From assembly GCA_963602445.1 (NCBI GenBank), contig CAVCIY010000026.1, positions 1 through 64,000 on the forward strand: a stretch of 64,000 nucleotides of DNA. The letters are read 5' to 3'. Numbering within the stretch: position 1 is the first letter of the stretch; each line of letters opens with the position of its first letter. Positions 7,961-16,679 of this stretch are shown here, one piece after another. Origin of the DNA: Alangreenwoodia sp963602445. GTDB lineage: Bacteria; Bacillota; Clostridia; Peptostreptococcales; Anaerovoracaceae. Under the pieces are notes generated by a model. It worked only from the letters and a program-made list of their open reading frames with translations. It was not told where the DNA came from and searched no databases. Both the position numbers and the translations under genes were made by a program.

Positions 7961-10618
7961 TTACTTTCTCGTTATCTTTTCGTTTATTTTTACATTCTTT
8001 TCTTGATCGGCAGCAATAAATTCTCTGATCTGTCTGAGAACATCCTCAACTTCTTCTTCAAATTCTCTTGCCGACACTCTGAGAACGCCTGAGCTTAATG
8101 CCGACAGCTGAATAAGGGCGTCAGAAGTCACAACTCGTACATTATAATGAGGTCCTATCGAATCGGCAAGCTTCTGAATATACATATCACCTGTCTCGCG
8201 CTCCTCGGTAAAGACAATATGAATCCCGTTGCGATCAATCTTTTTTCTCTTTCCGCCCGCAACCTTATATGCGTCAAATACGAGTACAAGCTCACATCCC
8301 TTAAATGCTTTGTAATTTTCAAGTTTTTCTATAAGTTTTTCACGCGCATAATCTATGTCTGACTCAGCAATTTTCTTAAGACTGCTCCATGAAAATACCA
8401 TATTATAACCGTCAACAATCAGATATTCTTTCTTGCGTGCGGCAGTTTTTTGCTTTGGAATCTCCTCACTGTCCGGATCCGGCATGATAATATAAGATTC
8501 TTTTTTCCCGGAAGACGCACCTTGGACATCCGACCCGAATTCACGCTTCATAAAATCGTCAAGCACTCTCTCGTCATAATCATAATTGTTTTGATTTTCT
8601 ATTGCGGGATGCATCTTTTTTGCCGCGTACGATCCATCAAAAGAGTCCTCCGTTGGCTCGAATTTCTCATCTTTCGGAAGATCGACACTAAGATGAGTAT
8701 ATTTGTCCACATCATACCACTTGACATTTTGACCTGCGCCATGCGAGCAAAATACCGAATCAGCTGTATTTGCGATGTCGCCTTGCGCATCATATCCGTA
8801 GGATTCTATTATTTTATCCTGATTGTGGCATGGTGCATATCCGCTCACTGTCAGACTTAGGCGGCCTTTTCCGTGCGAATAAGATGCTACCTCAGAGCTG
8901 TATCCTCTAAGCGTGGAAACAGGTGCGCTGCCCGTAATGACAGCCGTTTCCGCAAAACTTTCTTCTATTTCAAATGTTCCGTGTCTAAGCTTGATATCAT
9001 TTACTGCTCTGCCGATATGCTCTGATGGAATCTCCAGCCTGAAGCTGTAAAAAGGCTCAAGCAGTGCGGCATTTCCTGATGCCGCTGCTTTCATAAGACC
9101 TTGTCTTACTGCTCTGTAGACCGCCTGCCTGAAGTCGCCGCCTTCGGTATGCTTCTGATGTGCTCGTCCGGCGGCGATCGTAATTCTCATATCTGTGATA
9201 GGAGCCCCTATCAGCACGCCTTTGTGTGTCTTCTCCGCAAGATGCGTTATGATAAGGCGCTGCCAATTTCTGTCAAGGAGATCTTCACTGCATGCCGTCC
9301 TAAAGACGAGACCGCTTCCCCTGGGAAGAGGCTCCATCAAAAGATGAACCTCCGCATAATGGCGCAGCGGCTCAAAATGCCCGGCACCTAGCACAGGAGC
9401 GGTAATAGTCTCGCGATACATTATTTTGCCGTCAGTAAATTCTATGTCATAATCAAATCTCTCAGCCACGATACTCTTCAGGATTTCTATCTGAATGTCT
9501 CCCATAATGTCAGCAAAAATCTGCTGAAGCTCTTCATTCCACTTTATATGCAGCATTGGTTCTTCTTCTTCGAGAATCTTAAGCTTTGACAAAACCGTCC
9601 TCACGTCGGCGCCATCAGGGATTTTGATTCTGTATGAAAGAACAGGCAAAGTCGCAGGATCCGACGCTCCGCTGTCCGTGCCCATACCCATGCCCGGATA
9701 AGTTTCTGTAAGGCCAGTCACTGTACAGATTGTCCCGGCTTTTACTGAATCTGCCGTCTCAAATTTATCTCCGGAATATAATCTTATCTGATTGACCTTT
9801 TCTTTCTTTTCCTCGCCCTTCTCATTCCTGTACGTGAGAAGATCCTTTACGCTGAGATTTCCGCCCGTTACCCTCAGATGAGTCAGCCTTCCGCCTGTGT
9901 TGTCTCTGCCGATCTTAAAAACTCTGGCCCCGAAATCCGGGCCAAAATGCTGCGCAAGCGTATAACTTGAAATTGCATCAAGAAAATCTTCTATGCCCTC
10001 CATCTTAAGAGCCGACCCCGAATAACACGGAAACATTTTGCGATTCAAAATCATTTCCGCAACCGAAAGATCAGCAATCTCACCGCTTTCAAGATATTTT
10101 TCCATTATTTCATCGTCGCACAATGCGATATTTTCGTCTCGCTCGTCCGACTCCATGTCTACGCAGCTGTCTGAAAGATACTTTCTGATATCTTCCATTA
10201 TTTTGAAATGATCCGCCCCGACAAGATCTGTCTTATTTATAAATATAAAGACCGGCACCTCGTAGCGCCTCAGAAGATCCCAAACTGTAGATGTATGCGA
10301 CTGGACTCCATCTGTCGCGCTTATCACGAGAATAGCATAATCCATTACGGCTATCGCCCGCTCCATCTCCGCTGAAAAATCAGCATGTCCCGGTGTATCT
10401 ATCAATGTCACCTCAAGGTCGCCGTAAGTAAACCTCGCCTGACTTGAAAATATAGTAATTCCCCTGCTCTTTTCGAGTAAATGAGTGTCAAGATGAGCAT
10501 CCTTATGGTCAACTCTTCCAAGCTTTCTAATGGAGCCCGTCATATAAAGCATAGCTTCTGAAAGAGTCGTCTTTCCGCTGTCCACATGTGCCAAAATACC
10601 TGCTGTAATATGTCTCAT
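7961..10618 (-). CDS. TetM/EF-G-like ribosomal GTPase fused to a Rae1/YacP-type NYN ribonuclease domain
   Basis: An 885-residue two-part protein. Residues 1 to about 640 match the tetracycline-protection branch of the EF-G family: G1 AHVDSGKTT, G2 RGITI, G3 DTPGH, G4 NKTDL, then domains II to V. Residues 730-868 are an NYN domain of the YacP/Rae1 type: IVDGYN, LVFDA, FTEERETGDMYI and VVTSD keep the acidic metal-binding residues, and the end matches the family's SARE motif. A linker with DSVFCSHGAG joins them. Rae1 is known to cut mRNA in the ribosome A site. The factor loop that carries YSPV in Tet(M) reads HQKHTEGGDF here, so tetracycline resistance is unlikely. The start was placed at GGAGGTGATGAG-ATG. 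It is probably co-transcribed with mnmM 49 bases upstream. Confidence 0.9.
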   Translation of the reverse strand: MRHITAGILAHVDSGKTTLSEAMLYMTGSIRKLGRVDHKDAHLDTHLLEKSRGITIFSSQARFTYGDLEVTLIDTPGHADFSAEMERAIAVMDYAILVISATDGVQSHTSTVWDLLRRYEVPVFIFINKTDLVGADHFKIMEDIRKYLSDSCVDMESDERDENIALCDDEIMEKYLESGEIADLSVAEMILNRKMFPCYSGSALKMEGIEDFLDAISSYTLAQHFGPDFGARVFKIGRDNTGGRLTHLRVTGGNLSVKDLLTYRNEKGEEKKEKVNQIRLYSGDKFETADSVKAGTICTVTGLTETYPGMGMGTDSGASDPATLPVLSYRIKIPDGADVRTVLSKLKILEEEEPMLHIKWNEELQQIFADIMGDIQIEILKSIVAERFDYDIEFTDGKIMYRETITAPVLGAGHFEPLRHYAEVHLLMEPLPRGSGLVFRTACSEDLLDRNWQRLIITHLAEKTHKGVLIGAPITDMRITIAAGRAHQKHTEGGDFRQAVYRAVRQGLMKAAASGNAALLEPFYSFRLEIPSEHIGRAVNDIKLRHGTFEIEESFAETAVITGSAPVSTLRGYSSEVASYSHGKGRLSLTVSGYAPCHNQDKIIESYGYDAQGDIANTADSVFCSHGAGQNVKWYDVDKYTHLSVDLPKDEKFEPTEDSFDGSYAAKKMHPAIENQNNYDYDERVLDDFMKREFGSDVQGASSGKKESYIIMPDPDSEEIPKQKTAARKKEYLIVDGYNMVFSWSSLKKIAESDIDYAREKLIEKLENYKAFKGCELVLVFDAYKVAGGKRKKIDRNGIHIVFTEERETGDMYIQKLADSIGPHYNVRVVTSDALIQLSALSSGVLRVSAREFEEEVEDVLRQIREFIAADQEKNVKINEKITRK

Positions 10619-10667
10619 CTCATCACCTCCCTGTATAATAATGCTGCAGTAAGTCAAGTGAAGTCAA

Positions 10668-11291
10668 TCAAAACGAAATCCATTCCCTGTCATCTGTCTT
10701 TGGCGTAATAATATAAATTGCCGGTGCCTTACTCGTCTGATTTATCATTTCTATAAAAGCAGTATGATACTTCGCGGCAGGAAGCTCGGAAAAAAACTTG
10801 CCGAGAGCTTTTGCCTCCAAAGCACCTGCCTCATGTCCTCTGTATACCGTAACCGAAACAATACCGTTGGTTTTTACAAGCCTAAGCGCCTGTTTTACTG
10901 CTCGAAGAGTGGTTTCAAACTCAGTTGTGATTTCTTTATTTTCGCCCGGCATATATCCAAGATTAAACACAAATGCCGAAATACCGCCCCGCAGCTTGGA
11001 CAGATGCTTTTCGAGATTCACATGTGAATCAAGGATAAGATTAATTTCCGGTTTTGCGGAACATGCAGGCATATTATTTTCTTCAAGAAGTTCGGCCGTC
11101 TTTTTCAAAGCCAGAGGCTGTATATCAAATGCAAATACTCTTCCGCTGCTTCCTACTGATTTTGCAAGCTCAAGCGTGTCAAAGCCGTTTCCCATGGTGC
11201 AGTCTGCAACAGTGTCGCCCTCACTTATATATGCCTTTACAATATACATGGCAAAAGACGTTGTCCTGACTATAAGATTTTCATTTTTCAT
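10668..11291 (-). CDS. mnmM: tRNA 5-aminomethyl-2-thiouridine methyltransferase, MnmM (YtqB) family
   Basis: A 207-residue class I SAM methyltransferase. The SAM-binding motif is VADCTMGNGFDTLELAK (about residues 28-44) and the family signature FNLGYMPGENKEITT lies near residue 110. MnmM methylates the wobble uridine side chain of some Gln, Glu and Lys tRNAs in Bacillota. The ribosome site is weak (CGGA). It precedes the GTPase-NYN gene on the same strand, placing two translation-linked genes in one unit. Assignment to MnmM rests on my recall of the YtqB motifs. Confidence 0.82.
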   Translation of the reverse strand: MKNENLIVRTTSFAMYIVKAYISEGDTVADCTMGNGFDTLELAKSVGSSGRVFAFDIQPLALKKTAELLEENNMPACSAKPEINLILDSHVNLEKHLSKLRGGISAFVFNLGYMPGENKEITTEFETTLRAVKQALRLVKTNGIVSVTVYRGHEAGALEAKALGKFFSELPAAKYHTAFIEMINQTSKAPAIYIITPKTDDREWISF

Positions 11292-11378
11292 ATGTAATCC
11301 GATTTATTTTATTATCTTAATTGTAATATTCAACTGATGTATTGACCTTCTTCAGCTGATGTTTTGGCTGATAGCTTT

Positions 11379-12083
11379 TTATTTTAAATTTTTAAGATAA
11401 GCGATTTCATTCGAGGTCATCTTTCTGTACATGCCGGGTCTCAGATGAGCCATCTGAAGATTTCCTATCGCTGTCCTTTCCAGGTGAATCACCTTATGAC
11501 CGAGAGCTTCAAACATGCGTCTCACCTGTCTGTTTTTTCCCTCGGTAATTTTGATTTTAACCAATGAGCTGCTGTCAGACTGACTGATAATTTCAACTTC
11601 GGCAGGCTTAGTGACATATCCGCCGATATCGATGCCTCTTTCGAGTCTCGCGGCTTCTCTGTTAAGAAAAATCCCTGAAACCTCAGCTATATATGTCTTA
11701 TAAAGCTTAGTCTTCGGGCTCGTCAGCTTATATGCAAGTTCGCCGTCATTTGTCATGATTAGCATGCCTGATGTATTATAATCAAGCCTGCCGACCGGAT
11801 ATATGCGCTCCTTTATATCAGGCATGAGGTCCATAACAGATTCTCTTCCGTGCTCATCATCTACTGTGGTGACACATCCCACCGGTTTGTTCAGAAGATA
11901 ATATACCATTCGTTTTTCGGGCTTTATAACCGTGCCGTTTACTGAAACTATGTCGCCCTCCTGCACATCATATCCGCACTCGCATGCCGCACCGTTTACC
12001 TTTACCTTTCCGGCATTTATAAATTCATCTGCCTTTCTGCGCGAACATACGCCGCTGTGTGCTATATATTTATTTAATCTCAT
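11379..12083 (-). CDS. 16S/23S rRNA pseudouridine synthase, RsuA/RluB family
   Basis: A 234-residue enzyme that isomerises uridine in rRNA. Residues 1-60 are an S4 RNA-binding domain (MRLNKYIAHSGVCSRRKADE). The catalytic domain has the aspartate in PVGRLDYNTSGML and the family motif EGKNRQVRRMFEALGHKV. In Bacillota the usual equivalent is RluB, modifying 23S rRNA, but RsuA-type specificity cannot be separated from sequence alone. GAGG precedes the ATG. Confidence 0.92.
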   Translation of the reverse strand: MRLNKYIAHSGVCSRRKADEFINAGKVKVNGAACECGYDVQEGDIVSVNGTVIKPEKRMVYYLLNKPVGCVTTVDDEHGRESVMDLMPDIKERIYPVGRLDYNTSGMLIMTNDGELAYKLTSPKTKLYKTYIAEVSGIFLNREAARLERGIDIGGYVTKPAEVEIISQSDSSSLVKIKITEGKNRQVRRMFEALGHKVIHLERTAIGNLQMAHLRPGMYRKMTSNEIAYLKNLK

Positions 12084-12204
12084 TTTCAGACCTCATTTTA
12101 TTGTTATCATTTTTTTAAATCTCATTTGATTGCTGTCGGATTTGATTGCTGTCGGACTTCCTCAAGCCACGTTTAATTGCTGACGTACTTCTTCGGAGAA
12201 TATT

Positions 12205-13776
12205 TTATCTGCCATTATATTTTCCGATAATAATATCTTGGAAATATCGCATTTCTTCTTCCCTTGGAAGAGGACAGCAAGCAGGCCTTTTGCCCTGCTT
12301 GGCGCTGTACTCAAGGCGCATCACCTGAGGATTTTCTGCGCTGTAAGCAGTCCACCGGCTTCCCGGGTCTCCGTTTTTTATAAAGCCGCACCATGCCTGA
12401 TTCATAAAATCTGCGAGTGCCGCACCGTCTTCATTGTCTCCGCCCACGAACTTCAAATCCTTATTAAATACAAAATTCAGCTCCGCAATATGTCTGCATC
12501 CGAAGCCTTCCGCACGCAGTACGTCCGTCATATGATTGAAATGATATCCGTAAACTTTTTTCCCTTCATGCGCAAGCCTGTCGGCATAAGGAAGCATAGA
12601 AGACTTAAACATTTCAAGCCCTATCAGGTCCGCATATCTTTCATAAGCCGTATGATTTTCGTCAACAGGATATTTTGCATAAATCTCGTCTGCCAAATCT
12701 TCGCCCAGTTCATTCAGATAATCGAGATAATCCTGTTTGCTCGCGTCCGGCGGTGCGAAAAGAGTACCCTCATCAGTATTGAATCCGAAAAGCAGATCGA
12801 CGTCATTTATATAACCCTTCATAGGATTCGGAATGATATCATCCTCGGAAATAAGACCTGCCAAAACAGGGTCTGTCCTAAGTCCGCGAGCAGAGCCGTC
12901 AGGTCTGAATGTCCACATCAATGTCAGCTTTTCGGCCGGCATTTTACGAAGCGTCTCAACGCCTTTTGCGGAATCATCCGCTCCGAGATCAAGCGCAGCC
13001 TCAAGAGACCCCTTTGCAAGAATCATAGGATTTCCGTGTCCGTATTTTGCAATACGACTGATGCCGCTAATAGAACCGCTTTCAAGTATACATCTTTTAA
13101 AGAGTCCTTTTGCCTCTTTCATCATCATAAGTACGGAAACAGTATATGCCCCGGCAGATTCTCCGCCTACAGTAATATTTTCGGGATCTCCACCAAATCT
13201 GCTTATATTTTTCTTCACCCACTTTAGTGCCGAAAGAGCGTCCAGAATGCCGAAGCATCCGGTATATCCAGACTCTTTTTTAAATTCTTCAAGAGCAAAG
13301 AATCCCATGATTCCGAGTCTGTAATTTATATTTACATAAACAATTCCGTTTTGTGCAAATTTTTCGCCCCTGTAAAGAGACATGTTTGATCCGCCTGTCT
13401 CAAAAGCTCCGCCGTGAATAAAGACATACACCGGCAGGCCGGCATTTTCGTCAGGTACAATATCATTGTCGGGATTTCCGTGACCGTCACTTCCGGCTTT
13501 TCTAAACGCAGGCGTGCTGACATTGAGATAAAGGCAGTCTTCCGATGCTATGTCAAGGAGCTCGGGGCGGCGCACATGATCAGTCGAAAAAAGCTGAAGT
13601 GACGGTGCGCCAAACTTTGTGCAGTCTTTTATTCCTTCCCAGTGCTTCGGCTCAACCGGAGGTCTGAATCTCAAATCTCCCACAGGAGGCTTGGCATAAG
13701 GAATCCCTCTGAAGACAAGCATTCCATCCTTTTTTTTCCCTTTAATTGTTCCATATACAGTCTCTGCCGTTACCAT
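12205..13776 (-). CDS. Type B carboxylesterase
   Basis: A 523-residue alpha/beta hydrolase of the para-nitrobenzyl esterase/cholinesterase family. The nucleophile is the serine in GGESAGA (residue 207), the oxyanion hole is HGGAF (121-125), the acid is the glutamate in FNTDEGTLF, and the histidine is in CRHIAELNFVF. No signal peptide is present, so it should act in the cytoplasm. The natural substrate is unknown; these enzymes cleave short acyl esters. It is separated from the neighbours by about 120 and 355 bases and looks like its own unit. AAAGGGG precedes the ATG. Confidence 0.93.
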   Translation of the reverse strand: MVTAETVYGTIKGKKKDGMLVFRGIPYAKPPVGDLRFRPPVEPKHWEGIKDCTKFGAPSLQLFSTDHVRRPELLDIASEDCLYLNVSTPAFRKAGSDGHGNPDNDIVPDENAGLPVYVFIHGGAFETGGSNMSLYRGEKFAQNGIVYVNINYRLGIMGFFALEEFKKESGYTGCFGILDALSALKWVKKNISRFGGDPENITVGGESAGAYTVSVLMMMKEAKGLFKRCILESGSISGISRIAKYGHGNPMILAKGSLEAALDLGADDSAKGVETLRKMPAEKLTLMWTFRPDGSARGLRTDPVLAGLISEDDIIPNPMKGYINDVDLLFGFNTDEGTLFAPPDASKQDYLDYLNELGEDLADEIYAKYPVDENHTAYERYADLIGLEMFKSSMLPYADRLAHEGKKVYGYHFNHMTDVLRAEGFGCRHIAELNFVFNKDLKFVGGDNEDGAALADFMNQAWCGFIKNGDPGSRWTAYSAENPQVMRLEYSAKQGKRPACCPLPREEEMRYFQDIIIGKYNGR

Positions 13777-14015
13777 ATTAATCCCCTTTCATCCGCTGCA
13801 AACATTACAATTACACAACTCACAATCAGATAAGGCCTAAGTTATCATTGAATACGATGTGATTATTACACAATGCATAATCGTGTAACCGCGTAATGCA
13901 CAATCTCACGCGACATTGTTATATATTATATTACAAATTTCTTATTTTGACTACCTAGGCAAATTGCTTAATACAAGTAAGAAATCTTAAATTTTATCTC
14001 AAAAAACAAAATATG

Positions 14016-14043
14016 CCGCATCCGCGCAATGCCACGGATGCGG
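14016..14043 (-). terminator. Intrinsic terminator of the small Cys-rich gene
   Basis: CCGCATCCG (14016-14024) pairs with CGGATGCGG (14035-14043). On the minus strand it is followed by ATTTTGTTTTTTG. The rest of the 13777-14131 gap is AT-rich with short imperfect repeats (ACACAATGCATAATC, ACGCAATGCACAATC-like) and no supported gene. Confidence 0.75.
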
Positions 14044-14131
14044 TAAAAAAATCCAATTATAAAATCAAAAATCAAAATGCAGAAATATTCAGAATAGAAA
14101 ACCAAAAGACAATAAACTTATCCGACTGATA

Positions 14132-14323
14132 CTACCACCAAAGCTCATCGCCTGTATCATACTGGATATTTGCAATTTCCTGTTCCATAGAGTCGAAGTT
14201 ATATTCTATCTTTTCTTCTGTTGTCTTGAAGATTCTTGTGCAGTTTCTGCACTCGCTGTTTGTACAGCTTTTACAAATCTCCATTTTGCCGGCATATCTT
14301 GCCATAGTATAATCATTTGCCAT
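14132..14323 (-). CDS. Small cysteine-rich protein, unknown function
   Basis: A 63-residue acidic protein with a CKSCTNSECRNC cluster near residue 15-26, two C-x2-C pairs four residues apart, which could bind zinc. The rest has no recognised domain; it ends in DELWW. The ATG at 14323 has AGGAG at a good spacing, while an upstream in-frame start lacks one. It has its own terminator and stands alone between the esterase and the GIY-YIG fusion. I do not recognise the family. Confidence 0.75.
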   Translation of the reverse strand: MANDYTMARYAGKMEICKSCTNSECRNCTRIFKTTEEKIEYNFDSMEQEIANIQYDTGDELWW

Positions 14324-14446
14324 ATCATTCACTCCTCTTTGGTTATAACTGCATGCCAAGTTTTCCCTTGGTTTTCCTTGTCATACACATTATATCACAT
14401 TAAAAACATATGTCAATAATCTTGCAAAATATATGTCATGTATACA

Positions 14447-15553
14447 TTACGATGCAAGTTTTTTTATATATTCTTTTTTTTCTTTCGGAATCTTCAGGCT
14501 GTCTCTGATCTTCCCGAGAGCCATCTTCTCAACAGTCTTAGAAAGAAGTCCTTTTTCAAAATATTTAACTGCTGAATCATATTGCCTGGATATTGCCTCC
14601 GCAAAATACCATGCCTGCATCATCTGAACATAATATTCGTCCGACTTAATTAAAGATACTCTTTTCATAAAACTTTCCTCAAATGCGTCATCAAGAAAAT
14701 GATTCATCAGCATCTTTATACCGAATCGCACAGTGTATATGTCATTTAATGATATCCACTTCAAGGCATAAGGCAGCAGCTTTTCTTTTTCCTTTTTGAA
14801 AACAGGAGGATTCAGACCGTCGCATGTCGCCCAATTATCTACATATTTGAGGAAAGTTTCTGTCATTGTCACACAAGTATCGAAATCTTTAATCTCATGA
14901 AGTAAAAATCCGTGAAGATTATTTTCTTCATAATATCTGTGCGGCGTTGAATTCAGAAATGTCAGGATATCATCCTTTGAAAATTCCGAAAAAATACTTT
15001 TGGCATATTTCTTTAAGACCGGGACTCTGACACCTAACACAAGACCTTTATCTACAGTAGGCATGAGCCTGCTGTGAAAGTCTCTGTAAGACGAATCACT
15101 CATGGAAAGAAGAGTCTTTCTTATATTCCATACGGCAGAATCTCTTCTTTCAAGCTCATCATCCGATATAAAAATGCCCTCGCTAATCATATTGATTTTC
15201 TGCGCGCGTGAAAGCTTCTTTATCGCTGCTTCCCTTTTCATTGCGGTGCTTTTGTCCGGGTATATCTCAAGATGTACAAGCTTAGCCTCGCCCTTTGCTC
15301 TCGTATATTTTGCTCCTTTTCCCTGATTGTGTTTTTTTAGGCGCTTATGGATGTCATTTGTCCATCCCGTATACAGGCTGTCATCACCGCATCTGAGCAT
15401 ATATACATAATTGAATTGCTCGTCATCTGATTGTTTTTTTTCAATTCTTTCTTCATCAATTCTTTCTATGAGTCTTTCTTCAGGTTTTTCAGCATTATCC
15501 TGCTCGTCACGCCGCTCGTTATGTCGATTGTTTCCATACTTTTTTTCAGACAT
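14447..15553 (-). CDS. GIY-YIG nuclease domain fused to an AlkD-like DNA alkylation repair domain
   Basis: A 368-residue fusion. After a charged 45-residue head, residues 46-125 are a UPF0213-type GIY-YIG domain (YVYMLRC, YTGWTNDIHKRLKKHN, and a catalytic-position glutamate in MKREAAI). Residues 135-368 are HEAT-like helical repeats of the AlkD family of DNA glycosylases (LGVRVPVLKKYAK, HEIKDF, VDNWATCDGL with the conserved Asp, AWYFAEA). AlkD removes alkylated bases; GIY-YIG domains cut DNA. The two families are usually separate proteins. No internal ribosome site, stop or frameshift was seen between the halves, so this reads as one protein. GGGAG precedes the ATG. Confidence 0.88.
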   Translation of the reverse strand: MSEKKYGNNRHNERRDEQDNAEKPEERLIERIDEERIEKKQSDDEQFNYVYMLRCGDDSLYTGWTNDIHKRLKKHNQGKGAKYTRAKGEAKLVHLEIYPDKSTAMKREAAIKKLSRAQKINMISEGIFISDDELERRDSAVWNIRKTLLSMSDSSYRDFHSRLMPTVDKGLVLGVRVPVLKKYAKSIFSEFSKDDILTFLNSTPHRYYEENNLHGFLLHEIKDFDTCVTMTETFLKYVDNWATCDGLNPPVFKKEKEKLLPYALKWISLNDIYTVRFGIKMLMNHFLDDAFEESFMKRVSLIKSDEYYVQMMQAWYFAEAISRQYDSAVKYFEKGLLSKTVEKMALGKIRDSLKIPKEKKEYIKKLAS

Positions 15554-15577
15554 TCCTTAATTCTCCCTAAAGATCAC

Positions 15578-15663
15578 TCTCGTCCCGAAAGCGCAAGCCC
15601 AGCCAAACTCTGCCCAAAAACTTATTCTCGTCCCGAAAGCGCAAGCCTGGCCAAGCTCTGCCC
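15578..15663. repeat. 48-bp tandem repeat, two copies
   Basis: TCTCGTCCCGAAAGCGCAAG begins at 15578 and again at 15626. The copies match over about 38 bases with a few changes. They fill the gap between the antiporter and the GIY-YIG fusion. Confidence 0.85.
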
Positions 15664-15665
15664 TT

Positions 15666-16604
15666 TTATCTCATAAAAAGATAGACGAAATATATAGCAT
15701 ATAAAATAATAAATACTATACCGTGCCACCTCTTAAGCGCGCGTTCTTTCCTGCAAAAGAGCAAAAGAAGAAGCGCAGCCGCTATACTTACAACAGCATC
15801 TATCAGGAAGTCCGTGCCGAATGTCAGAGGAGTAATAAGCGATGATGTGCCGAGTATGAAGAGGATATTGAAGATATTGCTTCCTACAATATTACCTACT
15901 GCCAGATCAGCATTTCCTCTCAATGCAGCCTTTGTACTCGTAATGAGCTCTGGAAGACTTGTCCCGCAGGCTACGATTGTAAGACCTATTACTCGATCGC
16001 TTATCCCGGCCGCCTCCGCAATCACGGTTGCGCCGTCAACAGCTGCTTCACTTCCGAGTACGATCGCCGCAAGTCCGATTAAGATGCAAAATATCGATCT
16101 TCCGACAGAAAGAATCTTGACATCTTCGTTATCATCATCTGAACCCTTCTTTGCCTGAAAGTACAGATATACCAGAAATGCTATGAAAATCAGCCACTGA
16201 ATAATGCCGTATACTACGGAAAGTTTTCCGAAAGCACAGCCAAATATCGCAAGTACGGTTGAAACACCGACAACGATAGGCATCTCCACCTTAACGGTCT
16301 GATTTCTTACGGTAAGCGGAGTAATGATTGCTGATATGCCGAGAATAATCAAGATATTAAAAATATTGCTGCCGACAATATTTCCGACAGAAATGCCGCT
16401 GTTTTCTCTGATTGCGGCATTTATACTTACTGCTGCTTCCGGAAGTGATGTCCCGAATGCGGCTACGGTAAGACCTATAATAATCATAGGAATATTAAAC
16501 TTAGCGGCTGCGCTCGTAGCCCCGTCGATAAAATAATCCGCACCCTTCATTAAGAGCAAAAATCCGACAACCAGCATGAAAATATTAAAAAATATATCCG
16601 TCAT
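15666..16604 (-). CDS. Calcium/sodium antiporter, CaCA family
   Basis: A 312-residue membrane protein of the YrbG type, exchanging Na+ for Ca2+ or a related cation. It has about ten hydrophobic segments in two inverted halves. Each half carries the alpha-repeat motif: GTSLPEAAVS with NIVGSNIFNIL, and GTSLPELITS with NIVGSNIFNIL again. The glutamates in these motifs are the ion-binding residues. The start at 16604 follows GGAGAAATTGCA; an earlier in-frame start adds a hydrophilic stretch that the family lacks. Confidence 0.93.
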   Translation of the reverse strand: MTDIFFNIFMLVVGFLLLMKGADYFIDGATSAAAKFNIPMIIIGLTVAAFGTSLPEAAVSINAAIRENSGISVGNIVGSNIFNILIILGISAIITPLTVRNQTVKVEMPIVVGVSTVLAIFGCAFGKLSVVYGIIQWLIFIAFLVYLYFQAKKGSDDDNEDVKILSVGRSIFCILIGLAAIVLGSEAAVDGATVIAEAAGISDRVIGLTIVACGTSLPELITSTKAALRGNADLAVGNIVGSNIFNILFILGTSSLITPLTFGTDFLIDAVVSIAAALLLLLFCRKERALKRWHGIVFIILYAIYFVYLFMR

Positions 16605-16679
16605 TGCAATTTCTCCAAATCTTTTTTCGTAATTTAGCACTGATTTTTATCAAACCATATGTCTTCTTTTTATCATGTT

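Noticed and set aside
7961..10618. A tetracycline resistance gene (tet family).
   Set aside because: The GTPase half is related, but the drug-displacing loop is absent and an NYN domain is fused, so resistance is not supported.
15578..15663. CRISPR-like array; also considered for the arrays at 27844 and 40790.
   Set aside because: Only two copies, no unique spacers between repeats, and no cas genes in the window.
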